64,000 nucleotides of DNA, taken from NCBI GenBank assembly GCA_937920515.1, contig CALEUG010000011.1, forward strand, positions 1 through 64,000. The letters run 5' to 3'. Shown here one piece after another: positions 1-9,139 of the stretch. The notes under the pieces are model-generated. The model worked only from the letters and a program-made list of their open reading frames with translations, made no database searches and was not told the origin of the DNA. The DNA comes from an uncultured bacterium (GTDB lineage: Bacteria > Acidobacteriota > Aminicenantia > Aminicenantales > Saccharicenantaceae). Within the stretch, counting starts at the first letter, position 1, and every line of letters begins with the position of its first letter. Made by a program: the position numbers and the translations under genes.

Positions 1-13
1 GTGTTCATATTGT

Positions 14-1150
14 TTATCTCTTCTTGAAAAGCATAATATATTCATGTTTAAAAATGTAAAATCCGCCAACTAATGCCCTATATCGCCAAAGCTCCTTTTG
101 ATTTCTTTTCCCTCTTGTTTCTTCAAAGTTTTTTACAATTATACTCTTCAACATATATCCTCTTTTTAATACTTCTTGCATACAGTAAAAACCTAAAGGT
201 ATCCATTCGCCTTTGGAGTATTTATCACCAATAACTAATGCAAAATATCGTCTTTTTTCTAAGTATGGAGTAGCATTATCTACTACTTCACCAAACATCT
301 TTAAATATCCTTCAGAGCTCTTTGCTGTTGAAAGATCTCTTTCATCTCTCGAAAACTTAATAATATCATGATATGGAGGATGCATTATAAGAAGCTGAAC
401 TTGCTTGATTTTATACTTTTCTAAAATTTCCTTAATGTTTACAGTTCTACTATCATCGATAATTACATCACTTACTACATTATAATTATTTGGCTCTTTT
501 TGGATGAGCTCTTTTGCTTTTTCTGCAACAGCAGGATTTAATTCTATCCCAATACCATTTCTACCTAATCTTCTGCACTCAATCAATGTCGTTCCGCTTC
601 CTAAAAAAGTATCTAAAACCCAGTCTCCTTTTTTAGTATATCTAAGCATCATTTGATTCGGAATCTGTGGGATAAAATTCCCCCAGTACCAACCCAAATG
701 TGCTCCTGAAGTATCTCTTTTATCTAATATCCAAAGACTATCAGTAATAATATTATCATATTCTTTCCACCTTAAAAGATTTATATCATTAATTTTACTC
801 GTTTTGACTCGTTGAATTCCATCTATCAATCTATTTAAATAATAATTAGCTCTCCCCTCAGTCTGAGATTCTATTATCTGCTCTAATTCAGAAATAAGAA
901 CATCTCGTCGGAGAGAAACGGTATCTCCGTTAATATCGATATTTAATATCCCTTCTTGGTCTTTTATACGATTAGATAAAATATCTTTTAGTATAATGCC
1001 TCGTTCTTTTTTAGCTTTTATATCTTTTGTATTAACAATTTCGAATAAAACGTCGATGAATTTTTCTTTATTCAATATTGCAGCTCCATAAGTATGTGGA
1101 GTAGCCTCTAAATTTTTTAATGTTAATTGAATATTATTTTTGCTCTTCAT
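14..1150 (-). CDS. DNA methyltransferase (N4/N6 amino-MTase type)
   Basis: Predicted SAM-dependent DNA methyltransferase acting on exocyclic amino groups of bases. The SAM-binding motif I (DTFLGSGTT, about residues 180-188) is preceded by a motif X-like stretch (about 155-170), and the catalytic motif IV is HPPY at 257-260. The order X-I-IV is that of alpha/gamma class enzymes. HPPY replaces the usual (D/N/S)PP(Y/F), as in some TRM11/DNA-MTase relatives. The first 150 residues are unassigned and may recognise DNA. A GAAGGGA ribosome site precedes the ATG. The gene is much richer in A+T than genes beyond 2.3 kb, which suggests horizontal acquisition. No restriction endonuclease is visible here; one could lie left of the window. 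Class call fairly sure, target unknown. Confidence 0.8.
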   Translation of the reverse strand: MKSKNNIQLTLKNLEATPHTYGAAILNKEKFIDVLFEIVNTKDIKAKKERGIILKDILSNRIKDQEGILNIDINGDTVSLRRDVLISELEQIIESQTEGRANYYLNRLIDGIQRVKTSKINDINLLRWKEYDNIITDSLWILDKRDTSGAHLGWYWGNFIPQIPNQMMLRYTKKGDWVLDTFLGSGTTLIECRRLGRNGIGIELNPAVAEKAKELIQKEPNNYNVVSDVIIDDSRTVNIKEILEKYKIKQVQLLIMHPPYHDIIKFSRDERDLSTAKSSEGYLKMFGEVVDNATPYLEKRRYFALVIGDKYSKGEWIPLGFYCMQEVLKRGYMLKSIIVKNFEETRGKRNQKELWRYRALVGGFYIFKHEYIMLFKKR

Positions 1151-1792
1151 ATCTGTTTATCCCTTCTTTTTGCGTTCATAAATACTTTGGGGTTAGCTAT
1201 GCAGCTAATTTATCAGGATGTTTTCGCTCTTCCATTTTCTTTTTATCTTTTTAACCTCAATTCTAATTGGGCTAAAATGAAACACCTTCTTTTTTGTCGC
1301 TTATAAACTCATCACCTTCAATTAAACTAATTTTATCTTTGAATGCCGTGCAACTAACAACCAAAACTTACTTATTAGAAATGAACAAAACATAGTTATT
1401 TTTATCAAAAAACGTGGCTTTGTCAACTTACTTATTTTTTTAGGTTAATAAAAATAGAATAGATAAAGCCAATCTGGATAATGAAAACGCTACTTGTTTT
1501 AGCTACTCCTCCAGAACATCAGAAGTGGGCGGTGCAATCAAATAAGTAAAGCCAAAAAAAACGCGAGTATTTAGATGCTCACTTCCCTAATTCAAGCGGC
1601 AAACTAATTTGTGTACTAACGAGAAATACTCATTTAACTGGTTGAAATTAATCTATTACGCATTTAAAATAAAAAATGAATTAAAGAGGCCAGTTATAAA
1701 TGCTAAATAAGGCTATTGACTCTTGCAATTTATTGATAGTAGCTTGAAACGAAGCGTTTATCTCATTTTAATTTGATAAAAAGGAGGGTTAT
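1151..1792. other. AT-rich intergenic stretch
   Basis: About 640 bases without a convincing gene. Only very short open frames are present, including a 22-codon frame near 1480 and a roughly 30-codon frame near 1550-1645, both bounded by stops. They may be scraps of a decayed gene, but nothing recognisable remains. The composition matches the flanking methyltransferase and small protein. Confidence 0.5.
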
Positions 1793-2221
1793 TTGACTTG
1801 GTATCAAACCTTAATAACTGCATTAGTTAGCATCGCATTTACAAAGTTAATGGACTTTTTAACAGCTAAAGCAGAAGAAAGACGTGAATTCCGAAAAATA
1901 CGTCGCAAACTTGCAATGGAAGAAATAGATATTCTCAAAAACGAAATTGGTCAAATATATGAACTGACCTCAAATTGGGCTAGCTACAATCAAAAACAGA
2001 ATCATTGCATCCAATTTTTTAATGAAGAATATCGTTTATTAGGAAAATTCCATAAATATGGAAACATTGCTCAGAAGGCAAGGGATGTCCTGCATTGGAG
2101 TAAGATCATTGCTTCAGATGAAAGAGACCATGCCTCTTCTGTAATTGAAGCTAAGTCTCAGCTTCACAATAGCTTTAAAGAATTTACAAATGAATGCGAG
2201 AAATACCTTAACTCAATCTAA
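1793..2221 (+). CDS. small membrane-anchored protein, unknown function
   Basis: 142-residue protein I do not recognise. It begins with a short hydrophobic segment (about residues 5-22) and continues as a charged, probably helical, mostly coiled-coil domain, suggesting a membrane-anchored cytoplasmic protein. The start is a TTG codon, chosen because a perfect AAGGAGGG site lies 5 bases upstream and no in-frame ATG follows at suitable distance. The AT-rich composition is shared with the neighbouring methyltransferase, so both probably arrived together. Proteins of this size and layout are common in phage and defence islands, but that is only context. Confidence 0.6.
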   Translation: MTWYQTLITALVSIAFTKLMDFLTAKAEERREFRKIRRKLAMEEIDILKNEIGQIYELTSNWASYNQKQNHCIQFFNEEYRLLGKFHKYGNIAQKARDVLHWSKIIASDERDHASSVIEAKSQLHNSFKEFTNECEKYLNSI

Positions 2222-2261
2222 TAAATAATATTTTAAGACTTCTTTAGCATAAATATCAGTT

Positions 2262-3500
2262 TTATAGTAAGGCACGCCGGGATTCAGGAAATTCAAAAAT
2301 ATCCTTTTCCGTCATACCGGCCAGTTTTAACAGCTCGATTAATTTGTTTCGGCTAATAAGGTCTTTCCGCGCTGCTTCTATAGCCAGGCTCAAAAGACGC
2401 TCGCCGGCGCTCTGAAAGATGAATTTATTTCGATTCACAAGATAAGTGGATTGCCTGCCAAAATATTTTTTTAGGATTTTTCCTGCATCACTCTTATCTT
2501 TTTCCAGCAGGTCATTCTGCTCTTGCTCATTAATGAAATTGAGATTATAGAGCCGCCACACAACAGATTCCACGCTAACTCCGAAATAATTAGCTAACTG
2601 CACAACATCTATATAATTTATTTTGCGAGCTTGCTCAGAACGCCTGGCCTCATAGCCCAAGAGCTTTTCTTTTACCATTAACGAAGCCTGAACCCTCGAG
2701 GAAGTTCCTTTACCACGCGAAAGTAAAAAGTCTTTGATAGCCCCTTCTGGCATAAGAAAATTGGCCGCAAAGACATCGGCCCTCACCTCTCTAAGATCTT
2801 TTTCCCCTTCAACTCTGGTAATGATGGCAGGAACCTCGTTTATATCACAAAGGATGTGGCAATATTCATGGACAAGAGAATATCGCTGACGAACCTGGGG
2901 CTCGGTGGTGTTAACAGCGCAAACAGCAGCCTGACCGGAGCGGAAAGTAAAGCCAGAAATCCCGGCAGGCAATTCCAGGCCGAGGATTAGAATGCCCTGG
3001 CGGTCAAAAATAGCAGCAGGATCAGGTACTGGCGCGATTCCAAGGTTAAGGCGGCCTCGCTCCTGAGCAGCAACTTCCTGTCCGTGCTGGATAGCCTCCC
3101 ATTTTGTCTGGATTTTTTTAGAATAGCTGGTAGCCGGGACGCCACTCATTTTACCAAGACTTAGTTTACTTTCAAGGTCAAGTATGGAATTAATAATTTC
3201 CATTCCACGGCTGAGAGCTTTCTGGATTCTCGGATCCTGTTTGATTTCAGGAATAGACCGCAGGATAAAAGAAACCCCATCCTCCTCAAAGGGTTCTTCA
3301 AAAAAACTCTGGAGGGGTCGTCCATATAAGCGGGCAAGAGCCGCAAGCTCAATACTCGAGACTTTTCGTTTGCCGGCCTCGATTTGAGCTACGGTGGGGC
3401 GGGCCAGGTGCAGAGCTGTGGCCACCTGCTCCTGGGAAAACCCGGCCTCTTCACGAGCTTCGCGCAATCTCCGGGCGAGCTCTTCTTGAGTTACAGTCAT
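2262..3500 (-). CDS. XRE helix-turn-helix / ImmA-IrrE metallopeptidase fusion
   Basis: 412-residue regulator. Residues about 5-65 form a classical XRE/Cro helix-turn-helix (RLREAREEAGFSQEQVA then RPTVAQIEAGKR). The central region holds a zinc peptidase of the ImmA/IrrE (COG2856) type with HEYCH at 211-215 and a downstream acidic ligand near E238 (REVRAD). In related systems such proteases cleave a repressor to induce mobile elements or stress genes; here repressor and protease are one chain. The ATG has an AAGGAG site. It sits at the junction of the AT-rich island with normal chromosome and may regulate the island or itself. No separate toxin or antitoxin partner is seen. Confidence 0.88.
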   Translation of the reverse strand: MTVTQEELARRLREAREEAGFSQEQVATALHLARPTVAQIEAGKRKVSSIELAALARLYGRPLQSFFEEPFEEDGVSFILRSIPEIKQDPRIQKALSRGMEIINSILDLESKLSLGKMSGVPATSYSKKIQTKWEAIQHGQEVAAQERGRLNLGIAPVPDPAAIFDRQGILILGLELPAGISGFTFRSGQAAVCAVNTTEPQVRQRYSLVHEYCHILCDINEVPAIITRVEGEKDLREVRADVFAANFLMPEGAIKDFLLSRGKGTSSRVQASLMVKEKLLGYEARRSEQARKINYIDVVQLANYFGVSVESVVWRLYNLNFINEQEQNDLLEKDKSDAGKILKKYFGRQSTYLVNRNKFIFQSAGERLLSLAIEAARKDLISRNKLIELLKLAGMTEKDIFEFPESRRALL

Positions 3501-3930
3501 TTCATATCTCCTTAATTAAAGGACGCTAACACAGGCTAAATGTTATCAGGGCACAAATTTTATCCGAGGAATCTGAGCCTCCCTTAATAATTTAGATATT
3601 CTTACATTAATTGTCAAGATTTGGCTTTTTTAGTAACTATTTCTTAATTTTGAATCAGGTGAAAGCACCTATCATAATTTTTCAGGCTATTTATCCTGTT
3701 CGGCATTAGCCAGGTGCAAGGCCTAATTTACCCCCCTGTTAGTTATAAGCTTCCTGGTTGGGCAAAATATCTTAAAAATGTATATCTCTTTTATTTCATT
3801 ATTAAAAAAAATCAGGAAATATATATTGTGTCCCTCGTTTTCATAAGTTAACATAATGGGCTGAAGAGAATATCCGGGCTTGTCGCATGAAGCTCATATC
3901 ATAAAAACCTGATAAAAGGAGAAAGGCAAA
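3501..3930. other. divergent intergenic region
   Basis: 430 bases between the divergently transcribed XRE-ImmA gene and the dipeptidyl peptidase III gene; it must hold both promoters. It is AT-rich near 3780-3830. A partial copy of the GTATTGTGTCCCCCGTTT repeat motif (one mismatch) lies at about 3822-3840. I cannot place -35/-10 elements with confidence. Confidence 0.4.
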
Positions 3931-5982
3931 ATGAAGAAAATCTTAATACTGTTATTTATTGGAGTTATGGCCGTGTGGACTGCCGGATGTAAAAAGCAGG
4001 CGGAGAAAACGAAGGAATCCAAGGCGGAGGCGAAGCAGACCTTCAAGTGGCAGGTGGACCAGTTTGCCGACATCAGGATTCTTCGCTACCGGGTCCCCGG
4101 CTTTGAAGAGCTGACGCCGCGGCAGAAAGAGCTCATCTACTACCTCAGCGAAGCTGCCCTCTGGGGCCGGGACATCATCACCGACCAGAATTACAGGCAT
4201 AACCTTAAAATTCGAAAAACCCTCGACGCCATAGTGGGAGGCTACCGGGGAGACCGCACCACCCCGGATTGGGAAAAATTCATGGTCTATACCAAGAGGG
4301 TCTGGTTTTCAAACGGCATTCACCATCACTACTCCACCGACAAGATCCTGCCCGAATTCAGCCCCGAATATTTTGAGTCTTTAGTCAGGGGAAGCCAGGG
4401 CGTTAAATTCCCGCTCGAGGAAGGCCAGTCGCTGGATGATTTAATCGCATTCCTGAAGCCCATCATGTTTGACCCGACGGTGGACGCCAAGAAAGTCTGC
4501 CAGGACCCGTCGCGCGACCTGGTGGCTAACTCGGCCGTTAATTTTTATGAAGGGCTGACCCAGAAAGAAGTGGAAGAATATTATGCCCGAATAATAGACA
4601 AAAACGACCCCACGCCAATTTCCTACGGCCTCAATTCCAGGCTGGTGAAACGCGACGGGAAAATCGTGGAGGAAGTTTACCGGCTCGGCGGCAAGTATGG
4701 CCCGGCCATTGAGAAAATTGTCTACTGGCTGGAAAAGGCAGCCACTGTGGCTGAAAACGACCTCCAGCGCCAGGTGATTGAAAAGCTTATTGAGTACTAC
4801 AGGACGGGCGACCTGAAGAAATGGGACGAATACAGCATCCTCTGGGTCAAGGACACCGAATCGGTGGTGGACTTCATCAACGGGTTTATAGAGGTTTACA
4901 ACGACCCGCTGGGCATGAAAGCCACCTGGGAAGCCATGGTTAATTTCAAGAATCCAGAGGCTACCAGGCGCGTGGCGGTGATTTCGGCCAATGCCCAGTG
5001 GTTTGAGGACCATTCGCCAATAGACCAGCGTTTCAAGCGGGAAAAAGCCACCGGGGTATCGGCCAAGGTTATTACGGCCGCTATCCTGGGCGGCGACTGC
5101 TATCCGTCAACGCCCATCGGCATCAACCTGCCCAACCCTAACTGGATACGGCGGATGCACGGGTCAAAGTCCGTGACGCTGGAGAACATCACCTACGCCT
5201 ACGACCAGTCGTCGCTGGACTCGCCGTTCGGACCCGAGTTCACCTACAACGAAGAAATCCTGGAGAGAATTAAAAAATACGGCTCGCTGGCCAGAAACGT
5301 CCACACCGATTTGCATGAAGTGCTGGGTCACGGCTCGGGAAAGCTCCTGCCCGGAGTGAAAAGCGAGGACCTCAAGAATTACCACTCACCGATTGAAGAG
5401 GCGCGGGCCGACCTGTTCGCCCTTTACTTCATCATGGACCCGAAGCTGGTGGAGCTGGGCGTGCTGCCGAATGAAGAAGCAGCCAAGGCCGAGTACGATG
5501 TGCAGATTCGAAACGGCCTGATGACCCAGCTGACGCGCATTGAGCTCGGGAAAAATATAGAGCAGGCTCACATGCGGGCCCGGGCCCTGGTCTCGCACTG
5601 GGTGTATGAAAAGGGCAAGCCGGAGAATGTGATTTCGCGGGTGACAAAAGACGGAAAGACCTATTTCGTGGTAAACGACTACCAGAAGCTGCGGCAGCTT
5701 TACGGCGAGCTCCTCAAGGAGATTCAGCGCATCACCAGCGAGGGCGATTACGAGGCAGCCAAGGCTCTGGTCGAAACCTACGGCGTGAAGGTTGACCCGG
5801 AGCTCCACCGCGAGGTTCTGGAGCGCTACCGCAAGCTGAAACTGGCACCCTATGCCGGCTTTATGAACCCGGTGTATGAGCCGGTCAGGGAGAACGGGAA
5901 GATTGTGGACGTGAAGATTTCCTACCCGGAAGATTACGTCCAGCAGATGCTGTATTACGGGAAGGCCTATTCAATTCTGTAA
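3931..5982 (+). CDS. dipeptidyl peptidase III family lipoprotein (M49)
   Basis: 683-residue exported zinc dipeptidyl peptidase, which removes dipeptides from oligopeptide N-termini. The signature HExxGH (HEVLGH) is at residues 462-467, and the second motif EEARAD with the glutamate ligand lies at 489-494, the spacing typical of family M49. A lipoprotein signal (MKKILILLF... ending TAGC, Cys about 20) predicts anchoring at the cell surface, unlike the cytosolic eukaryotic enzyme. The start ATG follows AAAAGGAGAAAGG. It is a single-gene unit, ending at a palindromic terminator-like repeat. Likely role: peptide harvesting for amino-acid fermentation. Confidence 0.93.
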   Translation: MKKILILLFIGVMAVWTAGCKKQAEKTKESKAEAKQTFKWQVDQFADIRILRYRVPGFEELTPRQKELIYYLSEAALWGRDIITDQNYRHNLKIRKTLDAIVGGYRGDRTTPDWEKFMVYTKRVWFSNGIHHHYSTDKILPEFSPEYFESLVRGSQGVKFPLEEGQSLDDLIAFLKPIMFDPTVDAKKVCQDPSRDLVANSAVNFYEGLTQKEVEEYYARIIDKNDPTPISYGLNSRLVKRDGKIVEEVYRLGGKYGPAIEKIVYWLEKAATVAENDLQRQVIEKLIEYYRTGDLKKWDEYSILWVKDTESVVDFINGFIEVYNDPLGMKATWEAMVNFKNPEATRRVAVISANAQWFEDHSPIDQRFKREKATGVSAKVITAAILGGDCYPSTPIGINLPNPNWIRRMHGSKSVTLENITYAYDQSSLDSPFGPEFTYNEEILERIKKYGSLARNVHTDLHEVLGHGSGKLLPGVKSEDLKNYHSPIEEARADLFALYFIMDPKLVELGVLPNEEAAKAEYDVQIRNGLMTQLTRIELGKNIEQAHMRARALVSHWVYEKGKPENVISRVTKDGKTYFVVNDYQKLRQLYGELLKEIQRITSEGDYEAAKALVETYGVKVDPELHREVLERYRKLKLAPYAGFMNPVYEPVRENGKIVDVKISYPEDYVQQMLYYGKAYSIL

Positions 5983-5992
5983 GAAAAAAAGA

Positions 5993-6014
5993 GGGGACAC
6001 CTGCAGGTGTCCCC
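5993..6014. repeat. GGGGACACC palindrome, TGCA centre
   Basis: Perfect 22-bp inverted repeat of the GGGGACAC...GTGTCCCC family with centre CTGCAG. It lies between the convergent ends of the M49 peptidase and the TPR/PDZ gene, preceded by an A-run, so the hairpin could act as a terminator for the peptidase transcript. Confidence 0.9.
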
Positions 6015-6045
6015 TCCTGGTCAAAAGGGATAGCAAGAACACCAC

Positions 6046-8136
6046 TTACTTCTTTTGCTCTTCAAGGAGGAATTCCCACTTGATTATCTTATCTTTTAAG
6101 GTCCGGGCCTCGGGGTCATCCGGGTTAAGCTCGAGGTAAGCGGTCAGGCTTTTTATCGCCTGCTTATAATCTTTTAATGATTCGGCAGTAAGGGCCATCG
6201 CCCTGTGAATATCCGGAACGAACGGGGCTATCTTAAGGGCTTCTCTGTATTCGTTCAGGGCCCGGGCAAAATTCTTCCCCTCGCTTAAGACCTCGGCCCT
6301 CAGGACATACTTTCTGGCTTCTTCCGGAAAATCAAAGACCCCGGGCTGGGACTTTCTCAGCTGGCCCAGGTGCTTCCGCATCTGACTGGCTTCCTGCTCC
6401 GGGCAAAGTCTGATTAAAAGGGCATACTCACCCAGCGCCTCCCGGAACTGGTTGTTGCTTTCGAGCGCTTTTATTTTTTCTTTTTTCTGGCCAACGTAAG
6501 GTTGAAGAGCCTCTAAAGCCAATTCAACGTAACCATGATAAAAAGCGTTCCTGACCTGGATAAATTCCTCCGGAAGCAGGGCAAACGTTTCGGCTGCTTT
6601 CTGCAAATTTCCGGCTCTGGCATAAACTATCGCCAGTATCGTTCGGTCCAAACTATCCGTTGCGCCGGATAATATTTTAATTGCTTCTTCTAAATTCCCG
6701 CCGGATGCCGGCTCGGCCGGTTTTGATCCCTCAATTACCCGGGAGAAACCCAGGGCTCTTCTGGCCCAGACATTATCGGGGTCAAGGGCATAGGCATTCC
6801 TGGCTTCCTTTGCCGCTCCTTCAAGATTTCCCTGCAAACCCAGGATCAAGCTCTTCATTCCGTAGAACAGGGCCGCGGTTGTCTGAATTCTTGATTCGCT
6901 GGTCAGCGACACGTTCAGCGTTTGTTTCAGACCCTTCCGCTCAATTCCCAGGTTTACCACGGTACCCGAAGCCGGGTTTATGGCCTGGTGGACAGCTTCA
7001 GCCGACAGTCCCCTGGTCGACTGACCGTTGATGCTGACTATCCTGTCGCCCGGTTGAATTCCGCTCTTTTTGGCCGGGAACGTGTCCCGAACAGAACTTA
7101 CCTGAGGATACTTATCGACAATGGTTATTTCCAGGCCGGTTCCGGTGAGTACAAAGCTCTGAATTTCCCGGTTACAGGTAGAAACGGCCCCGTCAAAATT
7201 ACCGCTGCCCATCAAGCACTGGGTCAGGTAGTGGTTAACGGTATGCGAGGCCGGGGCTTTATTGAGAATGTCTTCGGCCTCAGAGTATTTTCCTTCGGAC
7301 ATGTAGATGCGGGCAATGTCCAGGTAGTTGTCCACATTGTCCGGTTCCAGGCCGATGGCACTCTTGTAAGCCTCAATTGCCTGGCGGTAGTCATTCTGAG
7401 CCCGGTAGATTGAGCCCAGAATTCGATAATTCTGGCCGCTGGTTTGAAGTTCAAGGGCCTTCCTGGCGGCGGCGATAGCCTCATCATATTTTTTCAGCTC
7501 GCGCAGGCAGGCGGCCAGGTGAACCTGAAAGCGGGGATTCCTGGGATAAACGTTCAGGGCTTTATTAATGGTGCTGACCGATTCCTCGTACTGGCCGTTG
7601 GAGTACTGGGCCAGGGCTGCCCAGAAATAACAATCGCCAACGGAGGGGGCCAGAGGGATGTAGTACTGCTTCATGAACTTAACCTGATGATAAGTCGGCG
7701 GGAAATCATCGTACTTGGTTTCCGGCTTGACCAGGGAACTGCTGGCAGCTTCTATGAAACAGGAAATGGCTTCCTTCAGCTGCTGGTTGTCAAAGTAGGC
7801 TCTTCCCAGCCAGAAATTCCAGGCATCATCCAGGCGATAAATGGCCATACCCTGCTTATGAATTTCCATCGGCCGTTTCAGGTAGGTGATCGCTTCGGCA
7901 TACTGGCCGTTTTTATAGTAGGATAGCCCGAGCAAAAAAGAGGCATGGCAGGCAAGCTCGCCGGTATCTTTCTCTTTTTCCACCTGCTTCTTAAAAAAGG
8001 CAATGGCCTCGTCGTATCTTCCAGCATAGAGAGCATCGAGCCCCTGGCGATACTTCGTCTCGGCCAGGGAGGCCAGGCTTAAGGCCAGGACAAGAAATGA
8101 CACAAAAAAGGCTCTCTGGAAATATCGAGCTTTCAT
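6046..8136 (-). CDS. exported TPR protein with PDZ domain
   Basis: About 696 residues. An N-terminal signal peptide (hydrophobic residues about 8-26, ending SLA) is followed by many tetratricopeptide repeats (for example GRYDEAIAFFKKQ, KYDEAIAAARKALEL, DYRQAIEAYKSAIGLEPDN). A PDZ domain near residues 335-400 contains SGIQPGDRIVSINGQ, and more TPRs run to the C-terminus. Such proteins are periplasmic scaffolds; no enzyme domain is seen. I place the start at the ATG at 8136, because AAGGAGG lies 8 bases upstream; the longer frame from a TTG would put the ribosome site inside the gene. It is convergent with the peptidase gene. Function inferred only as protein-protein interaction. Confidence 0.85.
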   Translation of the reverse strand: MKARYFQRAFFVSFLVLALSLASLAETKYRQGLDALYAGRYDEAIAFFKKQVEKEKDTGELACHASFLLGLSYYKNGQYAEAITYLKRPMEIHKQGMAIYRLDDAWNFWLGRAYFDNQQLKEAISCFIEAASSSLVKPETKYDDFPPTYHQVKFMKQYYIPLAPSVGDCYFWAALAQYSNGQYEESVSTINKALNVYPRNPRFQVHLAACLRELKKYDEAIAAARKALELQTSGQNYRILGSIYRAQNDYRQAIEAYKSAIGLEPDNVDNYLDIARIYMSEGKYSEAEDILNKAPASHTVNHYLTQCLMGSGNFDGAVSTCNREIQSFVLTGTGLEITIVDKYPQVSSVRDTFPAKKSGIQPGDRIVSINGQSTRGLSAEAVHQAINPASGTVVNLGIERKGLKQTLNVSLTSESRIQTTAALFYGMKSLILGLQGNLEGAAKEARNAYALDPDNVWARRALGFSRVIEGSKPAEPASGGNLEEAIKILSGATDSLDRTILAIVYARAGNLQKAAETFALLPEEFIQVRNAFYHGYVELALEALQPYVGQKKEKIKALESNNQFREALGEYALLIRLCPEQEASQMRKHLGQLRKSQPGVFDFPEEARKYVLRAEVLSEGKNFARALNEYREALKIAPFVPDIHRAMALTAESLKDYKQAIKSLTAYLELNPDDPEARTLKDKIIKWEFLLEEQKK

Positions 8137-8227
8137 GACAGTTTCCTCCTTCAATCGTTTTGCCTTATATTTTATTCAAACTTGCCTGATAAAGTAAAAC
8201 TCCAGACGGGTCTCGCAGGAGTGAAGC

Positions 8228-8333
8228 AGAGGGGACACCGTACGGTGTCCCCGAATTTTTCCCCATATGGCCTGAACCAGCGAAAAATAAATAACAGAGT
8301 AAAAAATATGGGGACACTGTACGGTGTCCCCTC
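8228..8333. repeat. composite palindromic element, copy A
   Basis: Two 22-bp palindromes (8231-8252 with CGTACG centre; 8310-8331 with TGTACG centre) flank about 57 bp that begin GAATTTTTCCCCATATGG and end with an AACAGA-A-rich stretch. Same orientation and layout as the copies at 11014, 27126 and 30501. It lies immediately downstream of the ABC exporter operon. Confidence 0.92.
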
Positions 8334-8350
8334 CTTGTACAACAGGCTGG

Positions 8351-9139
8351 CTATTTAATCCAGCGGCGGTTCACGTTGCGGAGGCTCAGGGCAAAGAGTC
8401 CGAGGCAGAAAGCCGCCAGCACCAGAAAGTCCACCCAGTACGGCAGGCTATTTCCAGAGTTCACCGCACCATGCAGAATGTCGGCCCCGTAAGTCAGCGG
8501 CAAGGCATAAGAAAGAGGCCTGAGGATAACCGGCAGCCGGCTCACCGGAAAAAACAGCCCGCACAGAAAGACCATGGGAAAGCGGAAAAAGTTGGAAAAC
8601 GTCTGGGCTTCAAACACTTCACTTACTGCCACTGCTATAAACAACCCGAGGAAGGTCGAAGCCATGGCGACGAGGACCACGGCCACCAGAAAATAGATCC
8701 ATTTGACCTGTCTCAGGTCGGTGATCAAGGCAGCCATCATAACCGGCACAAAAGCATTGACCACACCGAAAAGAATCGCCCCCGAAGTCTTGGCCAGCAT
8801 CAGTTCTGTCAGCGTAATGGGTGCCAGAAGCAACCTTTCGAAAGACCGGCTCTTTTTTTCAAAGGTGATGGTTACTGCCAGAAGCGAAGTTGTGCCGAAA
8901 AGTATCGACAGTGCCACCACTCCGGGCAGCAGGCTCATGACATCCGGCACTCCGCTTCCTGACCTGATGAAAAACATGCCGGTCCAGGCCAGCGGGAAAA
9001 TTATGCCCCAGCTGATGTTGGGCGGCTTGAAATAATAGGTGCGCATGTCTTTGGCCAGGATGTTCCAGAGAGCAATCCAGGTGGTAGAACGCCCCGGTTG
9101 GAAATCAGGCATCATTCCTCCGCTCTTGACTTTATTCAC
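8351..9139 (-). CDS. ABC-2 type transporter permease
   Basis: 262-residue integral membrane protein with about six hydrophobic segments, typical of ABC-2 permeases of drug, sodium or polysaccharide exporters. The LPLTYGADILHGAV segment near the C-terminus resembles the conserved ABC-2 motif. Its start overlaps the stop of the upstream ATPase gene by 4 bases, so the two are translationally coupled and form one exporter. Substrate unknown. Confidence 0.9.
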   Translation of the reverse strand: MNKVKSGGMMPDFQPGRSTTWIALWNILAKDMRTYYFKPPNISWGIIFPLAWTGMFFIRSGSGVPDVMSLLPGVVALSILFGTTSLLAVTITFEKKSRSFERLLLAPITLTELMLAKTSGAILFGVVNAFVPVMMAALITDLRQVKWIYFLVAVVLVAMASTFLGLFIAVAVSEVFEAQTFSNFFRFPMVFLCGLFFPVSRLPVILRPLSYALPLTYGADILHGAVNSGNSLPYWVDFLVLAAFCLGLFALSLRNVNRRWIK

